Shown in pieces: positions 34,031 through 43,165 of a stretch of 64,000 nucleotides of DNA (the stretch's first letter is position 1; each line of letters begins with the position of its first letter). The DNA is from Streptomyces sp. Ru72 (GTDB lineage Bacteria; Actinomycetota; Actinomycetes; Streptomycetales; Streptomycetaceae): assembly GCF_002920635.1 (NCBI RefSeq), contig NZ_PQSR01000030.1:1-64000 (forward strand), written 5' to 3'. Under the pieces are notes generated by a model. The model did not search any database, was not told where the DNA came from, and worked only from the letters and a program-made list of their open reading frames with translations. A program made the position numbers and the translations under genes.

Positions 34031-34591
34031 TCACCGACGGCCGCGGCGTGTCACGAGGTCGCGCAGGCGGTCGCAGGGGCCCGAGAACTGTGCGGTGGCC
34101 CTGACCAGGAGGGCCGGTTCCGGTGCGCCCGGCCGCGGCCGGGCGGGTGCGGAAGCCTCCGTGCCGCGGGCCTTCGCACCGAGATCCTGCAGGACTTCGG
34201 CGGGACACACCGCTTGCAGGCGTGGGAAGAGAAGCTGCTCCTCCTCGACGACGTGTTCGGTCACCCGGTTGATCACGGGCAGCAGGAGGTGCCCGAACTC
34301 CGCGCTGTCCGGTTGCTGAGCCTCCAGGGAGCTCAGCAACTCCTCGATCCGGCAGTGCCCGGCGAGTGCGCGGTCCGCCCAGGCATCGCCGTCCACCACG
34401 AATCGGCGCACCGCGGGATACAAGTGCTCCCGCTCTGCCACCGCATGGCGGACCAGACTCATGCCGACCTGCTCCACGAGGGTCTTCCGTTCGTCGCTGC
34501 CGGGCGCCGAGGAACGGATGCGGTCGAAAAGTCGCTGGATCCGCCGGTGGTCCGCCGTCAGTACCTCGATGATGCCGCTGCGAGTGCCCAC
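34031..34591 (-). CDS. Hemerythrin HHE-domain protein
   Basis: A 186-residue protein with a four-helix hemerythrin fold. Candidate di-iron ligands are the H and E residues in LTADHRRI, RHAVAEREHLYPAV, LAGHCRIEELL and VTEHVVEEEQLLFP. The C-terminal 45 residues are a Pro/Ala/Arg-rich tail. Such proteins respond to oxygen, nitric oxide or iron. GTG 34591 follows AGGGAG; GTG 34597 overlaps that site. Confidence 0.87.
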   Translation of the reverse strand: MGTRSGIIEVLTADHRRIQRLFDRIRSSAPGSDERKTLVEQVGMSLVRHAVAEREHLYPAVRRFVVDGDAWADRALAGHCRIEELLSSLEAQQPDSAEFGHLLLPVINRVTEHVVEEEQLLFPRLQAVCPAEVLQDLGAKARGTEASAPARPRPGAPEPALLVRATAQFSGPCDRLRDLVTRRGRR

Positions 34592-34679
34592 TCCCACTCC
34601 CTGGTGACGTCCCGCCCCGACCGGTGTCGTGCGCCAGGACCGAGCCGCGGGACCACGGCCGCAGCTCTTCGCGCGACGG

Positions 34680-35483
34680 TCACTGTCCGGCCCTGAGGCC
34701 CGGCATGCCGGCGGCGTACTCGAAGGGGCGTGTCACCCTGTGGCCGGGCAGGTTGCCGCGCAGGCTCCAGCGGCCCAGTGGCAGGACGACCCGGCCGCCG
34801 AAGGACTCCTCGAGCATCATGGCGCCCGCGGTGTAGAACGCGGCGGCCGACGAGGCGACCAGCACCCACCCGCCGGCGGTGATCACACTGCTCGCGCCGG
34901 CCAGGGTGCCCGCGGCCTGCAACGCCGATCCGGCGGCGAGGAGAGCCAGGGTGAGGAACATCCCCAGGTTCCTGCCCAGTGCCCCCAGTGCCCCGAAGAG
35001 GGTGGTCAGGGACAGCCCGATCCACCAGAAGCCGAACGCCTCGGTGAGGGTGGTGTCCAGCGGCAGCAGACCGCCGGCCACCATCAGCTGCATCATGCCC
35101 CACGCGAGCCAGAAGGCTCCCCAGGTGCCGTGCATGGCCGTGGCGACGGCGTCGCGCGCCCGGTAGGCCCACATGCCGGCGGCGAGCTGGGCCACACCGC
35201 CGAAGAAGATGACCAGCGGCGCCAGGATGATCGGGGAGACGATCTTGTTGCCCCACCACCCGGCGAGGTTGGACGCCACCATGAAGGTGGCGGTGGCGTA
35301 GCCGAACAGGCCCAGAATCGACGGGGCCGCGATGGGGGTGAGCATCACGCGGCTGCGAGCGAGCCACGCCTCGTATTCGGCGGCGTCGTTCGTCGTGGGT
35401 TCCGAAGGCGCTCCGGACGTCGGGCCCTGCGCGCCGGGAGTGGAGGCTTCGGGACGCGGCTCCTGTCCCTGGTATTCGGCCAT
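34680..35483 (-). CDS. Acetate/succinate transporter (GPR1/FUN34/YaaH family)
   Basis: A 267-residue six-helix membrane protein of the acetate uptake transporter family; an acidic Pro/Ser-rich N-terminus of about 50 residues precedes the core. The family motif near helix 1 appears in the variant form TPIAAPSILGLFGYATATFMVASN, and the C-terminal end has a VTRPFEYAAGMPG segment. It probably imports acetate or a related acid. ATG 35483 has GGAAGGAG upstream. Confidence 0.82.
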   Translation of the reverse strand: MAEYQGQEPRPEASTPGAQGPTSGAPSEPTTNDAAEYEAWLARSRVMLTPIAAPSILGLFGYATATFMVASNLAGWWGNKIVSPIILAPLVIFFGGVAQLAAGMWAYRARDAVATAMHGTWGAFWLAWGMMQLMVAGGLLPLDTTLTEAFGFWWIGLSLTTLFGALGALGRNLGMFLTLALLAAGSALQAAGTLAGASSVITAGGWVLVASSAAAFYTAGAMMLEESFGGRVVLPLGRWSLRGNLPGHRVTRPFEYAAGMPGLRAGQ

Positions 35484-35882
35484 GGCGATTCACTCCTTCC
35501 GGTCCGCCTGCGGGGTCGCTCCCTTGGCAGGCGGCGAAGCAGGCACGGCCCTGCCCACACCTCCAGCAAAACCCGGCCGCGCCGAGCGCGCACGGCGGGG
35601 CGCCGGTGCCGCTCATCCACGAGGCGCTGACCGCCTGCCGGAACACCATGTCGGCCGGGGCGCCGGTACCGGTACCTGACACATCGGTGACGTGCCTGCG
35701 GCGCCGCTCGGCACCCGGTCGCCGCTGAAAAGCGTGTGCCCTCGGCACGCCTGCGCCCGGTGCCTCGAGGTCGCGATCAAGATGGGGTGACGCGGCACTC
35801 GGGACTCGCGGCGTGCCGTGCGGCCGGCCGAGCCGCGCGGCACGCCGGTGCGGCGACGGGACGTGGAGGAGCGTGGTGCGGC
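35484..35882. other. Divergent intergenic region
   Basis: About 400 bases between the acetate transporter and the cytochrome b gene. It presumably holds promoters for both. No small gene, repeat or RNA element was recognised. Confidence 0.5.
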
Positions 35883-37523
35883 GTGCTGGTGCGGCGACGC
35901 AGGGCGAGGCTGGAGGCGAAGGCCAGGCAGGCGGCGTTCCAGGCCTACGTGGTGATGGACCGTCGTGCGCCCGTCTCGGAGCTGGCCGGACAGCTGCTGC
36001 GCAAGGCCTTCCCCGACCACTGGTCGTTCCTGCTCGGTGAGATCGCGCTCTACAGCTTCGTCGTTCTGGTCCTGACCGGCAGTTATCTGACGTTCTACTT
36101 CGATCCGAGCCTGGCCCAGGTGACCTACGCCGGTTCGTACAAGCCCCTGCGGGGCCTGCTGGTCACGAAGGCGTACGACTCGACGCTCCATGTGAGCTTC
36201 GACGTGCGCGGTGGCCTGCTGATCCGTCAGATGCACCACTGGGCCGCCCTCGTCTTCGTCGCGGCCATCGGCGTGCACATGCTCCGGATCTTCTTCACCG
36301 GCGCGTTCCGCCGGCCGCGGGAGCTGAACTGGGTCATCGGCGTGACGCTGTTCCTGCTCGCCCTCCTGGAGGGCTTCTGCGGTTACTCCCTGCCGGACGA
36401 CCTGCTGTCCGGCACGGGCCTGCGCACCGCCCACACCATCGTGCTGTCGATCCCGGTCGTCGGGACGTATCTGGCCTTCTTCGTGTGGGGCGGCTCCTAC
36501 CCCGGCCAGATGCTCGGTCAGCGGCTCTACATCGTGCACGTGCTGTTCGCGCCCGGCCTGCTGATCGCCCTCATCGCCGTGCATCTGGTCATGGTGGTGT
36601 ACCTGAAGCACACGCAGTGGGCGGCACCCGGGAAGACCAACCGGAACGCGGTGGGACAGCCGATGTATCCCTCGTTCGTCACCAGGTCGACCGGCCTCTT
36701 CCTGATCGTCTTCGGCGTCACGGCGCTGCTGGCCGCGGTCGCACAGATCAATCCCGTGTGGGCCTACGGCCCCTACCGGGCCGACCAGGTCTCCACCGGC
36801 GCCCAGCCGGACTGGTACGTCGGTTTCCTGGAGGGGGCGTTGAGGCTGATGCCGGGCGTGGAGACGAACGTCGCCGGCCACACCTTCATGTGGAACGTCC
36901 TGCTGCCCGCGGTCGTCCTGCCCGCGCTGCTGTTCGTCGTGCTGTACCTGTACCCCGTCTTCGAACGATGGGTGACCGGGGACCTGGTGGAGCACCATCT
37001 GTGCGACCGGCCGCGCGACCGGCCGGTGCGCACGGGGCTCGGAGTGGCGGGCATCGTCTTCTACGCCGTCCTGCTGATGGCCGGCGGCAACGACGTGATG
37101 GCCTATGAGTTCGGAGTCTCCGTCAACGGCCTCACCTGGCTTTTCCGTATCGTTCTCATCGTCGGCCCGGTCCTCGCTCACCTCCTCACCAGGCGCCTGT
37201 GTCTGGCGCTGCAGCTGCATGAGCGGCAGCTGTACCGGGAGGGCGAGGAGACGGGCGTGGTGCGTCAGGACCTCGCGGGCGGCATGGGGGAGCGTCATGC
37301 CCGTCTGGGCCGGGAGCGGCGCTACCGCCTGCTGGTGAGGGAACTTCCCCGGCCGCTCGAGCATCCGGGCCGTCAGGCACCGATGCGCCGTCGCCTCAAG
37401 GCGTCACTGAGCTCGTGGTACTACCGCGACCGGGTCGAACTGCCCACCACGGCGGAGGAACGGCTGCAGATCACGGGCCGCACAGCGGATCCGGTGTCGG
37501 GCGGAGTCGACGGCCAGGAGTGA
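35883..37523 (+). CDS. qcrB: Orphan cytochrome b subunit (QcrB-like) of a bc complex
   Basis: A 546-residue membrane protein with about nine helices. Haem ligand histidines appear as paired helices (MHHWAALVFVAAIGVH and AHTIVL...VHVLFAPGLLIALIAVH), and the Qo-site motif is PDWY. An 80-residue C-terminal extension follows. The usual partners qcrC and qcrA are absent, and the gene faces an oxidase subunit I gene instead. It is probably a second copy beside a complete bc complex elsewhere. GTG 35883 has GGAGGAG at 35865-35871. Confidence 0.88.
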   Translation: MLVRRRRARLEAKARQAAFQAYVVMDRRAPVSELAGQLLRKAFPDHWSFLLGEIALYSFVVLVLTGSYLTFYFDPSLAQVTYAGSYKPLRGLLVTKAYDSTLHVSFDVRGGLLIRQMHHWAALVFVAAIGVHMLRIFFTGAFRRPRELNWVIGVTLFLLALLEGFCGYSLPDDLLSGTGLRTAHTIVLSIPVVGTYLAFFVWGGSYPGQMLGQRLYIVHVLFAPGLLIALIAVHLVMVVYLKHTQWAAPGKTNRNAVGQPMYPSFVTRSTGLFLIVFGVTALLAAVAQINPVWAYGPYRADQVSTGAQPDWYVGFLEGALRLMPGVETNVAGHTFMWNVLLPAVVLPALLFVVLYLYPVFERWVTGDLVEHHLCDRPRDRPVRTGLGVAGIVFYAVLLMAGGNDVMAYEFGVSVNGLTWLFRIVLIVGPVLAHLLTRRLCLALQLHERQLYREGEETGVVRQDLAGGMGERHARLGRERRYRLLVRELPRPLEHPGRQAPMRRRLKASLSSWYYRDRVELPTTAEERLQITGRTADPVSGGVDGQE

Positions 37524-37565
37524 CCGGTCCGACGCGGGGACGGCAGGGGAGGGAGCGCACCTGCC

Positions 37566-37958
37566 TCAATGGCTCTCTCGAGTCCCGAACTGGAAGACCA
37601 TGCCGAGGACGCCGGGCCAGAGGAGACCGAAGCCGATGAGGATGATCCACACGCCGTAGACGATGCCGATGGCGATCACCGCCGCGCCCAGCGCGGTGAC
37701 GACCGGGTAGACGCTGTGCGGCGGGAAGAAGTCGATCGTGCCGCTGCGCTCACGGACGTCGGAGTCCGGGCGGTCCTCCGGGCGCGGACCCTTGCGCCGG
37801 TAGTTGATCAGGCAGAAGAACGCGATGACCGACGACATGCCGAACGACACGCTCAGCGCGGCGATGCCGGCGGGCTCGCGAGCGAACCAGATGTACGCGG
37901 CGTCGGTGAGGAGGAAGAACAGCGCCACGCCGGCGAAGAGGTAGCCCTCGGACTTCAT
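37566..37958 (-). CDS. ctaF: Cytochrome c oxidase subunit IV (CtaF-like)
   Basis: A 130-residue membrane protein with four helices, close to the usual length of actinobacterial CtaF (MKSEGYLFAGVALFFLLTDAAYIWF; VVTALGAAVIAIGIVYGVWIILIGFGLLWPGVLGMVFQF). It overlaps the ctaD stop by four bases (ATGA), so the two are translated together. There is no ctaC or ctaE, which are needed for a complete oxidase. Confidence 0.9.
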   Translation of the reverse strand: MKSEGYLFAGVALFFLLTDAAYIWFAREPAGIAALSVSFGMSSVIAFFCLINYRRKGPRPEDRPDSDVRERSGTIDFFPPHSVYPVVTALGAAVIAIGIVYGVWIILIGFGLLWPGVLGMVFQFGTRESH

Positions 37959-39673
37959 TCGCTCTGCTCTCCCAGGGGGTCGGGGGTCGGCTCCACGGTG
38001 CCGCGTTCCGGCGGACCGAGCTCCTGACGCACCTCGGGGTGGTGCAGATCGAACGCAGGGGAGTCGGACCGTACGCGGGGCAGCGCGGTGAAGTTGTGCC
38101 GGGGCGGGGGACACGAGGTCGCCCACTCCAGGGAGCGGCCCCAGCCCCAGGGATCGTCCGCCTCGACCCTGGGGGCGTACCGCGCGGTCTTCCACACGTT
38201 GTACAGGAAGGGCAGGGTGGAGACACCGATCAGGAAGGCGCCGATCGTGGAAACGGTGTTCAGGGTGGTGAAGCCGTCGGTGGGCAGATAGTCCGCGTAA
38301 CGGCGGGGCATCCCGACCTCCCCGAGCCAGTGCTGAACGAGGAAGGTCGCCTGGAAGCCGACGAACAGCGTCCAGAAATGGATCTTCCCCAGGCGTTCGT
38401 CGAGCAGCTTGCCCGTCATCTTCGGCCACCAGAAGTAGAAGCCGCCGAACATGGCGAAGACGATCGTCCCGAAGAGCACGTAGTGCAGGTGGGCGACGAT
38501 GAAGTAGCTGTCGGTCAGGTGGAAGTCCAGGGCCGGTGAGGCGATGATCACGCCGCTGAGACCGCCGAGCAGGAAGGTCACCAGGAAGCCGGCGGACCAC
38601 AGCATCGGCGTCTCGAAGGACACGCTGCCCCGCCACATGGTGCCGATCCAGTTGAAGAACTTGACCCCCGTCGGCACGCCGATCAGGAACGACAGCAACG
38701 AGAAGAACGGCAGCAACACTGCTCCGGTGGCGAACATATGGTGAGCCCACACGGTGGCCGACAGCACCGTGATGGTGATCGTCGCGCCCACCATGCCGCC
38801 GTACCCGAATACCGGCTTTCGGCTGAACACCGGGATGATCTCCGTGACGACACCGAAGAACGGCAGCGCCACGATGTAGACCTCCGGATGGCCGAAGAAC
38901 CAGAACAGGTGCTGCCACAGGAGTGCCCCGCCGGTGGCGGAGTCGAAGATGTGGGCACCGTAGGCGCGATCGGCCACCAGGGCCAGCAGGATCGCGGTGA
39001 ACACCGGGAAGGCCAGCAGCACGAGGATCGAGGTGAACAGGATGTTCCATGTGAAGATCGGCATCCGGAACATGGTCATCCCCGGGACCCGCAGGGACAG
39101 GATGGTGGCGATGAAGTTGACGGCGCCGAGTGTGGTGCTCACGCCCGCGACCGCCAGGCCCATGGCCCACAGGTCGCCGCCGTGGCCGGGGGAGTGGACC
39201 GCGTCGTTCAGCGGTGAATAGGCGAACCAGCCGAACGCCGCCGGACCCTGATCGACGAAGAAGCCGGAAACGACGATCAGCCCACCGAAGAGGAACAGCC
39301 AGTACGACAGTGCGTTCAGGCGGGGGAAGGCGACGTCGGGGGCACCGATCTGCAGCGGCATGACGGCGTTCGCGAACCCGGCGAAGGTGGGGGTGGCGAA
39401 CAGCAGCATCATGATCGTGCCATGGATCGTGAACAGCTCGTTGTACTGCTGGTTGGTGACGATCTGCAGTCCGGGGCGGGCCAGTTCGGCACGCATGATC
39501 ATCGCCAGCACGCCGGCGAACAGGAAGAACCCGAACGAGGTGAAGAAGTACAGGTGTGCGATCTTCTTGTGGTCGGTGGTCGTCAGGTAGTCCCTGATGC
39601 GCTCCGCTGCGGGGACCCGAGGCTCACGGGTCGTGACCTGCGGCTCGCCCGGCCCTGGCAGTGTCTGTGACAT
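37955..39673 (-). CDS. ctaD: Cytochrome c oxidase subunit I (CtaD-like)
   Basis: A 572-residue subunit of haem-copper oxidase with about twelve helices. Expected sequences are TIHGTIMM and FWFFGHPEVYI, where the CuB ligand histidine and the cross-linked tyrosine (HPEVY) lie, and HLHYVLFGT near the haem ligands. ATG 39673 has GGAGG six bases upstream. It transcribes with ctaF toward the cytochrome b gene, whose transcript converges. It is probably a second ctaD beside a full operon elsewhere. Confidence 0.93.
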   Translation of the reverse strand: MSQTLPGPGEPQVTTREPRVPAAERIRDYLTTTDHKKIAHLYFFTSFGFFLFAGVLAMIMRAELARPGLQIVTNQQYNELFTIHGTIMMLLFATPTFAGFANAVMPLQIGAPDVAFPRLNALSYWLFLFGGLIVVSGFFVDQGPAAFGWFAYSPLNDAVHSPGHGGDLWAMGLAVAGVSTTLGAVNFIATILSLRVPGMTMFRMPIFTWNILFTSILVLLAFPVFTAILLALVADRAYGAHIFDSATGGALLWQHLFWFFGHPEVYIVALPFFGVVTEIIPVFSRKPVFGYGGMVGATITITVLSATVWAHHMFATGAVLLPFFSLLSFLIGVPTGVKFFNWIGTMWRGSVSFETPMLWSAGFLVTFLLGGLSGVIIASPALDFHLTDSYFIVAHLHYVLFGTIVFAMFGGFYFWWPKMTGKLLDERLGKIHFWTLFVGFQATFLVQHWLGEVGMPRRYADYLPTDGFTTLNTVSTIGAFLIGVSTLPFLYNVWKTARYAPRVEADDPWGWGRSLEWATSCPPPRHNFTALPRVRSDSPAFDLHHPEVRQELGPPERGTVEPTPDPLGEQSE

Positions 39674-40027
39674 GGGCGCCCTCCACGCGCTGAACCAGCC
39701 CACCGGTCAGCATTCGGCCGGTCGTTCCCCGAGAGAGGCGATAGGTCTGGATCGGCCGGGCGGCCTGGCGCGGACGTACCGACGGCGGCCGCCGACGTCG
39801 GCGTACCGGGAGCATCAACATGCCAGAGATGACCGTTCGTCGCGTGTGACGCGGCGGCGCCATACGGGTTCACTCACCTTCCGGCGGAGGGCGACGGCAG
39901 TCCACCGCGCCACACGTCTGCTCGCCGGCTGTCACGCTCGGTTACTATGCTCACTTCATGCCGGAGGCCGCAGGCACCGGAAGCAAGCGCGGAGCCGTTG
40001 ATGGGCTGCTCGGAGGTAGGAAGAGTC
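39674..40027. other. Intergenic region before HipA-like gene
   Basis: About 354 bases between divergent genes. It contains no recognisable gene. A TACTAT -10-like element near 39943 could serve the HipA-like operon; the -35 is weak. Confidence 0.45.
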
Positions 40028-40816
40028 GTGGGGCCGGGGACGACGCTGAGGCGGGTCACTGTGACCCGCTACATCACGCCACTACGTGAGGGCGGTTCCC
40101 TGCCAGGGCTCGTCGAGGGCGACGACCTCGGTACCTACGTCATGAAGTTCACCGGGGCCGGACAGGGCCGCAAGACGCTCGTCGCCGAGGTCGTCTGCGG
40201 CGAACTCGCCCGCCGGCTCGGCCTGCGCGTACCCGGTCTGGTGACCCTCGGTCTCGACCCGGTGCTGGGCCTCGGCGAACCCGACCAGGAGGTGCAGGAG
40301 CTGCTCAAGGCGAGCGGCGGACTCAATCTCGGTATGGACTTCCTGAGCGGTGCGATCGGCTTCGACCCGCTCGCGTTCGGGGTCGAGCCAAAGGAGGCCG
40401 GGAGGATCGTCTGGTTCGACGCGCTGGTGGGCAACGTGGACCGCTCCTGGCGCAACCCCAACCTGCTGATGTGGCAGGGCGACCTGTGGCTCATCGACCA
40501 CGGCGCGACCATGATCTGGCACCACAACTGGCCCGGCGCCGATGCCTCCGCCGCGCGCCCCTACGACGCCTCCGATCACGCCCTCGCCCCCTTCGCGCCG
40601 GACGTCGCGGGTGCCGCCGCCGACCTGGCGCCCCTCGTCACCGAGGAACTGCTGGCCGAGGTGACCGCCCACATCCCGGACGAGTGGCTGACCGGCGAGC
40701 CCGGCTTCGACTCCCCGGAGGACCTGCGCCGGGCCTACGAACGGCCGCTGCTCGCCCGCGCCGCCGTCATCCACGAACGCATCCAGGGCCTTCGGACCGG
40801 TCAGGGGGACAAGTGA
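40028..40816 (+). CDS. HipA-like kinase-fold protein
   Basis: About 262 residues of the HipA superfamily. Kinase features are conserved: an ATP-lysine in TYVMKFTG, a catalytic loop NVDRSWRNPNLL and a metal motif IDHGA. It is therefore likely an active protein kinase, not only a fold relic. It lacks the HipB antitoxin partner and instead overlaps a DUF3037 gene by four bases. The start is uncertain: GTG 40028 has GGAGGT 11 bases upstream, and GTG 40061 lies in a palindrome. Confidence 0.8.
   Translation: MGPGTTLRRVTVTRYITPLREGGSLPGLVEGDDLGTYVMKFTGAGQGRKTLVAEVVCGELARRLGLRVPGLVTLGLDPVLGLGEPDQEVQELLKASGGLNLGMDFLSGAIGFDPLAFGVEPKEAGRIVWFDALVGNVDRSWRNPNLLMWQGDLWLIDHGATMIWHHNWPGADASAARPYDASDHALAPFAPDVAGAAADLAPLVTEELLAEVTAHIPDEWLTGEPGFDSPEDLRRAYERPLLARAAVIHERIQGLRTGQGDK
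40051..40069. promoter_or_regulatory. Perfect 19-bp palindrome at start of HipA-like gene
   Basis: GCGGGTCAC-T-GTGACCCGC has nine matching bases on each side of one central base. It overlaps the start region of the HipA-like gene. It could be an operator or an mRNA hairpin hiding the GTG at 40061. Confidence 0.5.
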
Positions 40817-41196
40817 GCGAGCGGGACGTCTTCGAGTACGCGCTGCTGCGGGTCGTGCCGCGGATCGAGCGTGGCGAGTGCATCAACGCGGGCGTGCTGG
40901 TCTACTGCCGCGCCAAGTCGTTCGTCGCAGCCCGGACGCACCTCGACGAGCGGAAACTGCTGGCCCTCGACCCGGACGCGGACGTGGCGGGCGTGCGGGC
41001 CGCGCTCAGTGCCGTCGAGGGCGTGTGCGCGGGCGGTGCCGCGGCCGGGCAGGCGGCGCGCGACGACGCCGGGCGGCGCTTCCGCTGGCTGATCGCGCCG
41101 CGTTCCACGGTCGTGCAGCCCGGGCCCGTGCACACCGGGCTGACCGCCGACCCGGCGGCCGAGGCGGAGCGGTTGCTGGGCCTCCTGGTGAGGTAA
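40813..41196 (+). CDS. DUF3037 protein, partner of the HipA-like kinase
   Basis: A 127-residue protein with the family sequence FEYALLRVVPRIERGECINAGVLVYCRAK and a helical C-terminus. Function unknown. GTG 40813 overlaps the preceding TGA, so translation is coupled and the two proteins probably act together. This gene pair is repeatedly seen in actinobacteria. It may be a regulator or substrate of the kinase, but this is inference. Confidence 0.85.
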   Translation: MSERDVFEYALLRVVPRIERGECINAGVLVYCRAKSFVAARTHLDERKLLALDPDADVAGVRAALSAVEGVCAGGAAAGQAARDDAGRRFRWLIAPRSTVVQPGPVHTGLTADPAAEAERLLGLLVR

Positions 41197-41367
41197 TGGA
41201 TCACATGCGCCGGGTGTGCCGTTGACACCGGGTGCCAGGGCTTCTAGCGTCACGTCTGCTGAAGGTACTAAGCGGTCGCTCATCGAGAGAGCGCCGTCAG
41301 CCGCAGAAGCTTTTCAACAGACGTTCCGAAGGTGTTCCAGGCTTTCCAAGGGCGAGGAGAACCACCA

Positions 41368-42129
41368 ATGTCCACCACCGATCAGCGGGTCGCCGTCGTC
41401 ACCGGCGCCGCGCGCGGCATCGGCGCCGCCACCGCCGTACGACTGGCCGCCGAGGGCCGTGCCGTCGCGGTGATCGACCTCGACGAGGCCGCGTGCAAGG
41501 ACACCGTCGAGAAGATCACCGCCGCCGGTGGCAAGGCCATCGCCGTCGGCTGTGACGTCTCGGACGAGTCCCAGGTCGAGGCGGCCGTCGCGCGGATCGC
41601 CGAGGAGCTGGGCGCGCCGACCATCCTCGTCAACAACGCGGGCGTGCTGCGCGACAACCTGCTGTTCAAGATGAGCGTCTCGGACTGGGACACCGTCATG
41701 AACGTCCACCTGCGCGGCGCCTTCCTGATGTCCCGGGCCTGCCAGAAGCACATGGTCGACGCCGGTTTCGGCCGGATCGTCAACCTCTCCTCGTCCTCCG
41801 CGCTCGGCAACCGCGGCCAGGTGAACTACTCCGCCGCCAAGGCCGGTCTGCAGGGCTTCACCAAGACCCTGGCCAAGGAGCTCGGCAAGTTCGGCATCAC
41901 CGCCAACGCCGTCGCTCCGGGCTTCATCGCCACCGAGATGACCAAGGCCACCGCCGAGCGCGTCGGCATGGGCTTCGAGGACTTCAAGGCGGCGGCCGCC
42001 ACCCAGATCCCCGTGGCCCGCGTGGGCGAGCCCGAGGACATCGCCAACGCGATCGCCTTCTTCACGGGCGAGGCCGCCGGATTCGTCTCCGGCCAGGTGC
42101 TGTACGTCGCCGGCGGACCGCTCGACTAG
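41368..42129 (+). CDS. fabG: FabG-like short-chain dehydrogenase/reductase
   Basis: A 253-residue classical SDR. The cofactor loop is TGAARGIGAA, the stabilising motif NNAG and the catalytic Ser-Tyr-Lys set SSSSALG...YSAAKAG. It is probably a 3-oxoacyl-ACP reductase using NADPH, although SDR substrates are hard to assign. ATG 41368 follows GAGGAG. The next gene is a second SDR, 20 bases downstream. Confidence 0.88.
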   Translation: MSTTDQRVAVVTGAARGIGAATAVRLAAEGRAVAVIDLDEAACKDTVEKITAAGGKAIAVGCDVSDESQVEAAVARIAEELGAPTILVNNAGVLRDNLLFKMSVSDWDTVMNVHLRGAFLMSRACQKHMVDAGFGRIVNLSSSSALGNRGQVNYSAAKAGLQGFTKTLAKELGKFGITANAVAPGFIATEMTKATAERVGMGFEDFKAAAATQIPVARVGEPEDIANAIAFFTGEAAGFVSGQVLYVAGGPLD

Positions 42130-42148
42130 GGCCGGGGGGCACGCACAC

Positions 42149-42907
42149 ATGACTGAACTGCCCGCACTCTCCGGCAAGGTCGCCCTCATCACGGGCGCCA
42201 GCCGCGGCATAGGCTACGGCATCGCCGAGGCGTTCGTCGCCCGCGGCGACCGCGTCTGCATCACCGGACGCACCGAGGAGGCCCTGAAGGAGGCCGCCGA
42301 GAAGCTCGGCGCCGACCGCGTCATCGCCGTCGCCGGCAAGGCGCACGACGAGGACCACCAGGCCGTCGCCGTGGCACGCACCATGGAAGCCTTCGGCCGG
42401 GTCGACTTCCTGGTCAACAACGCCGGGACCAACCCCGTGTTCGGTCCCATCGCCGACCTCGACCTGAACGTGGCCCGCAAGGTGTTCGAGACCAACGTCG
42501 TCTCGGCGCTCGGCTTCGCCCAGAAGACCTGGCACGCCTGGCAGAAGGACAACGGCGGCGCCATCGTCAACATCGCGTCCGTGGCGGGGCTCAACGCCTC
42601 GCCGTTCATCGGCGCGTACGGCATCAGCAAGGCCGCGATGATCAACCTCACCCTGCAGCTCGCACACGAGTTCGCGCCCAAGGTGCGGGTCAACACCATC
42701 GCGCCGGCCGTGGTGAAGACCAAGTTCGCGCAGGCCCTGTACGAGGGCCGCGAGGAGGAGGCCGCCGCGTCCTACCCGCTGGGCCGGCTCGGCGTGCCCT
42801 CCGACATCGGTGGCGCCGCCGCGTTCCTGACCTCGGACCAGTCCGACTGGATCACCGGCCAGACGCTCGTCCTCGACGGCGGTCACTACCTGAACGCCGC
42901 GGTCTGA
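42149..42907 (+). CDS. Short-chain dehydrogenase/reductase, second FabG-like copy
   Basis: A 252-residue SDR with TGASRGIGYG, NNAGTN and the active-site YGISKAA, all intact. It probably forms an operon with the preceding SDR. The 13-bp repeats and strong terminator that follow mark the operon end. Substrate unknown; FabG2/FabG3-type annotation is plausible. Confidence 0.88.
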   Translation: MTELPALSGKVALITGASRGIGYGIAEAFVARGDRVCITGRTEEALKEAAEKLGADRVIAVAGKAHDEDHQAVAVARTMEAFGRVDFLVNNAGTNPVFGPIADLDLNVARKVFETNVVSALGFAQKTWHAWQKDNGGAIVNIASVAGLNASPFIGAYGISKAAMINLTLQLAHEFAPKVRVNTIAPAVVKTKFAQALYEGREEEAAASYPLGRLGVPSDIGGAAAFLTSDQSDWITGQTLVLDGGHYLNAAV

Positions 42908-42920
42908 CGGGACGGGTCCT

Positions 42921-42998
42921 CTACACGGGTCCTTGACACGGGCCCTTGACACGGGCCCCTGACACGAGCCCCTCACACAGACCCGCGACACGGGCGCC
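42921..42998. repeat. Six 13-bp tandem repeats
   Basis: Six consecutive 13-bp units with the core ACACGGGCCC, beginning at 42921, 42934, 42947, 42960, 42973 and 42986. The last unit is the 5' arm of the terminator. The units diverge in two to five positions, suggesting expansion of the terminator arm. Confidence 0.85.
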
Positions 42999-43024
42999 TC
43001 TTGACACAAGGGGCGCCCGTGTCG
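42986..43024 (+). terminator. Strong terminator after the SDR operon
   Basis: A perfect 13-bp stem (42986-42998 with 43012-43024) has a 13-base loop. It lies about 80 bases after the stop of the second SDR. Confidence 0.8.
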
Positions 43025-43165
43025 ATGTACACGAGACACTCGGACTGATGACAACGTCGTCATGAAACGCGCAGGTCACAGCCGTCACCGAACCGGTCCC
43101 GTCGGCGGGGTGCTGCGGTATGGTCTGCCGCCGACCCCTGGTACGGCAGATCGAGGAGTGTGCGC

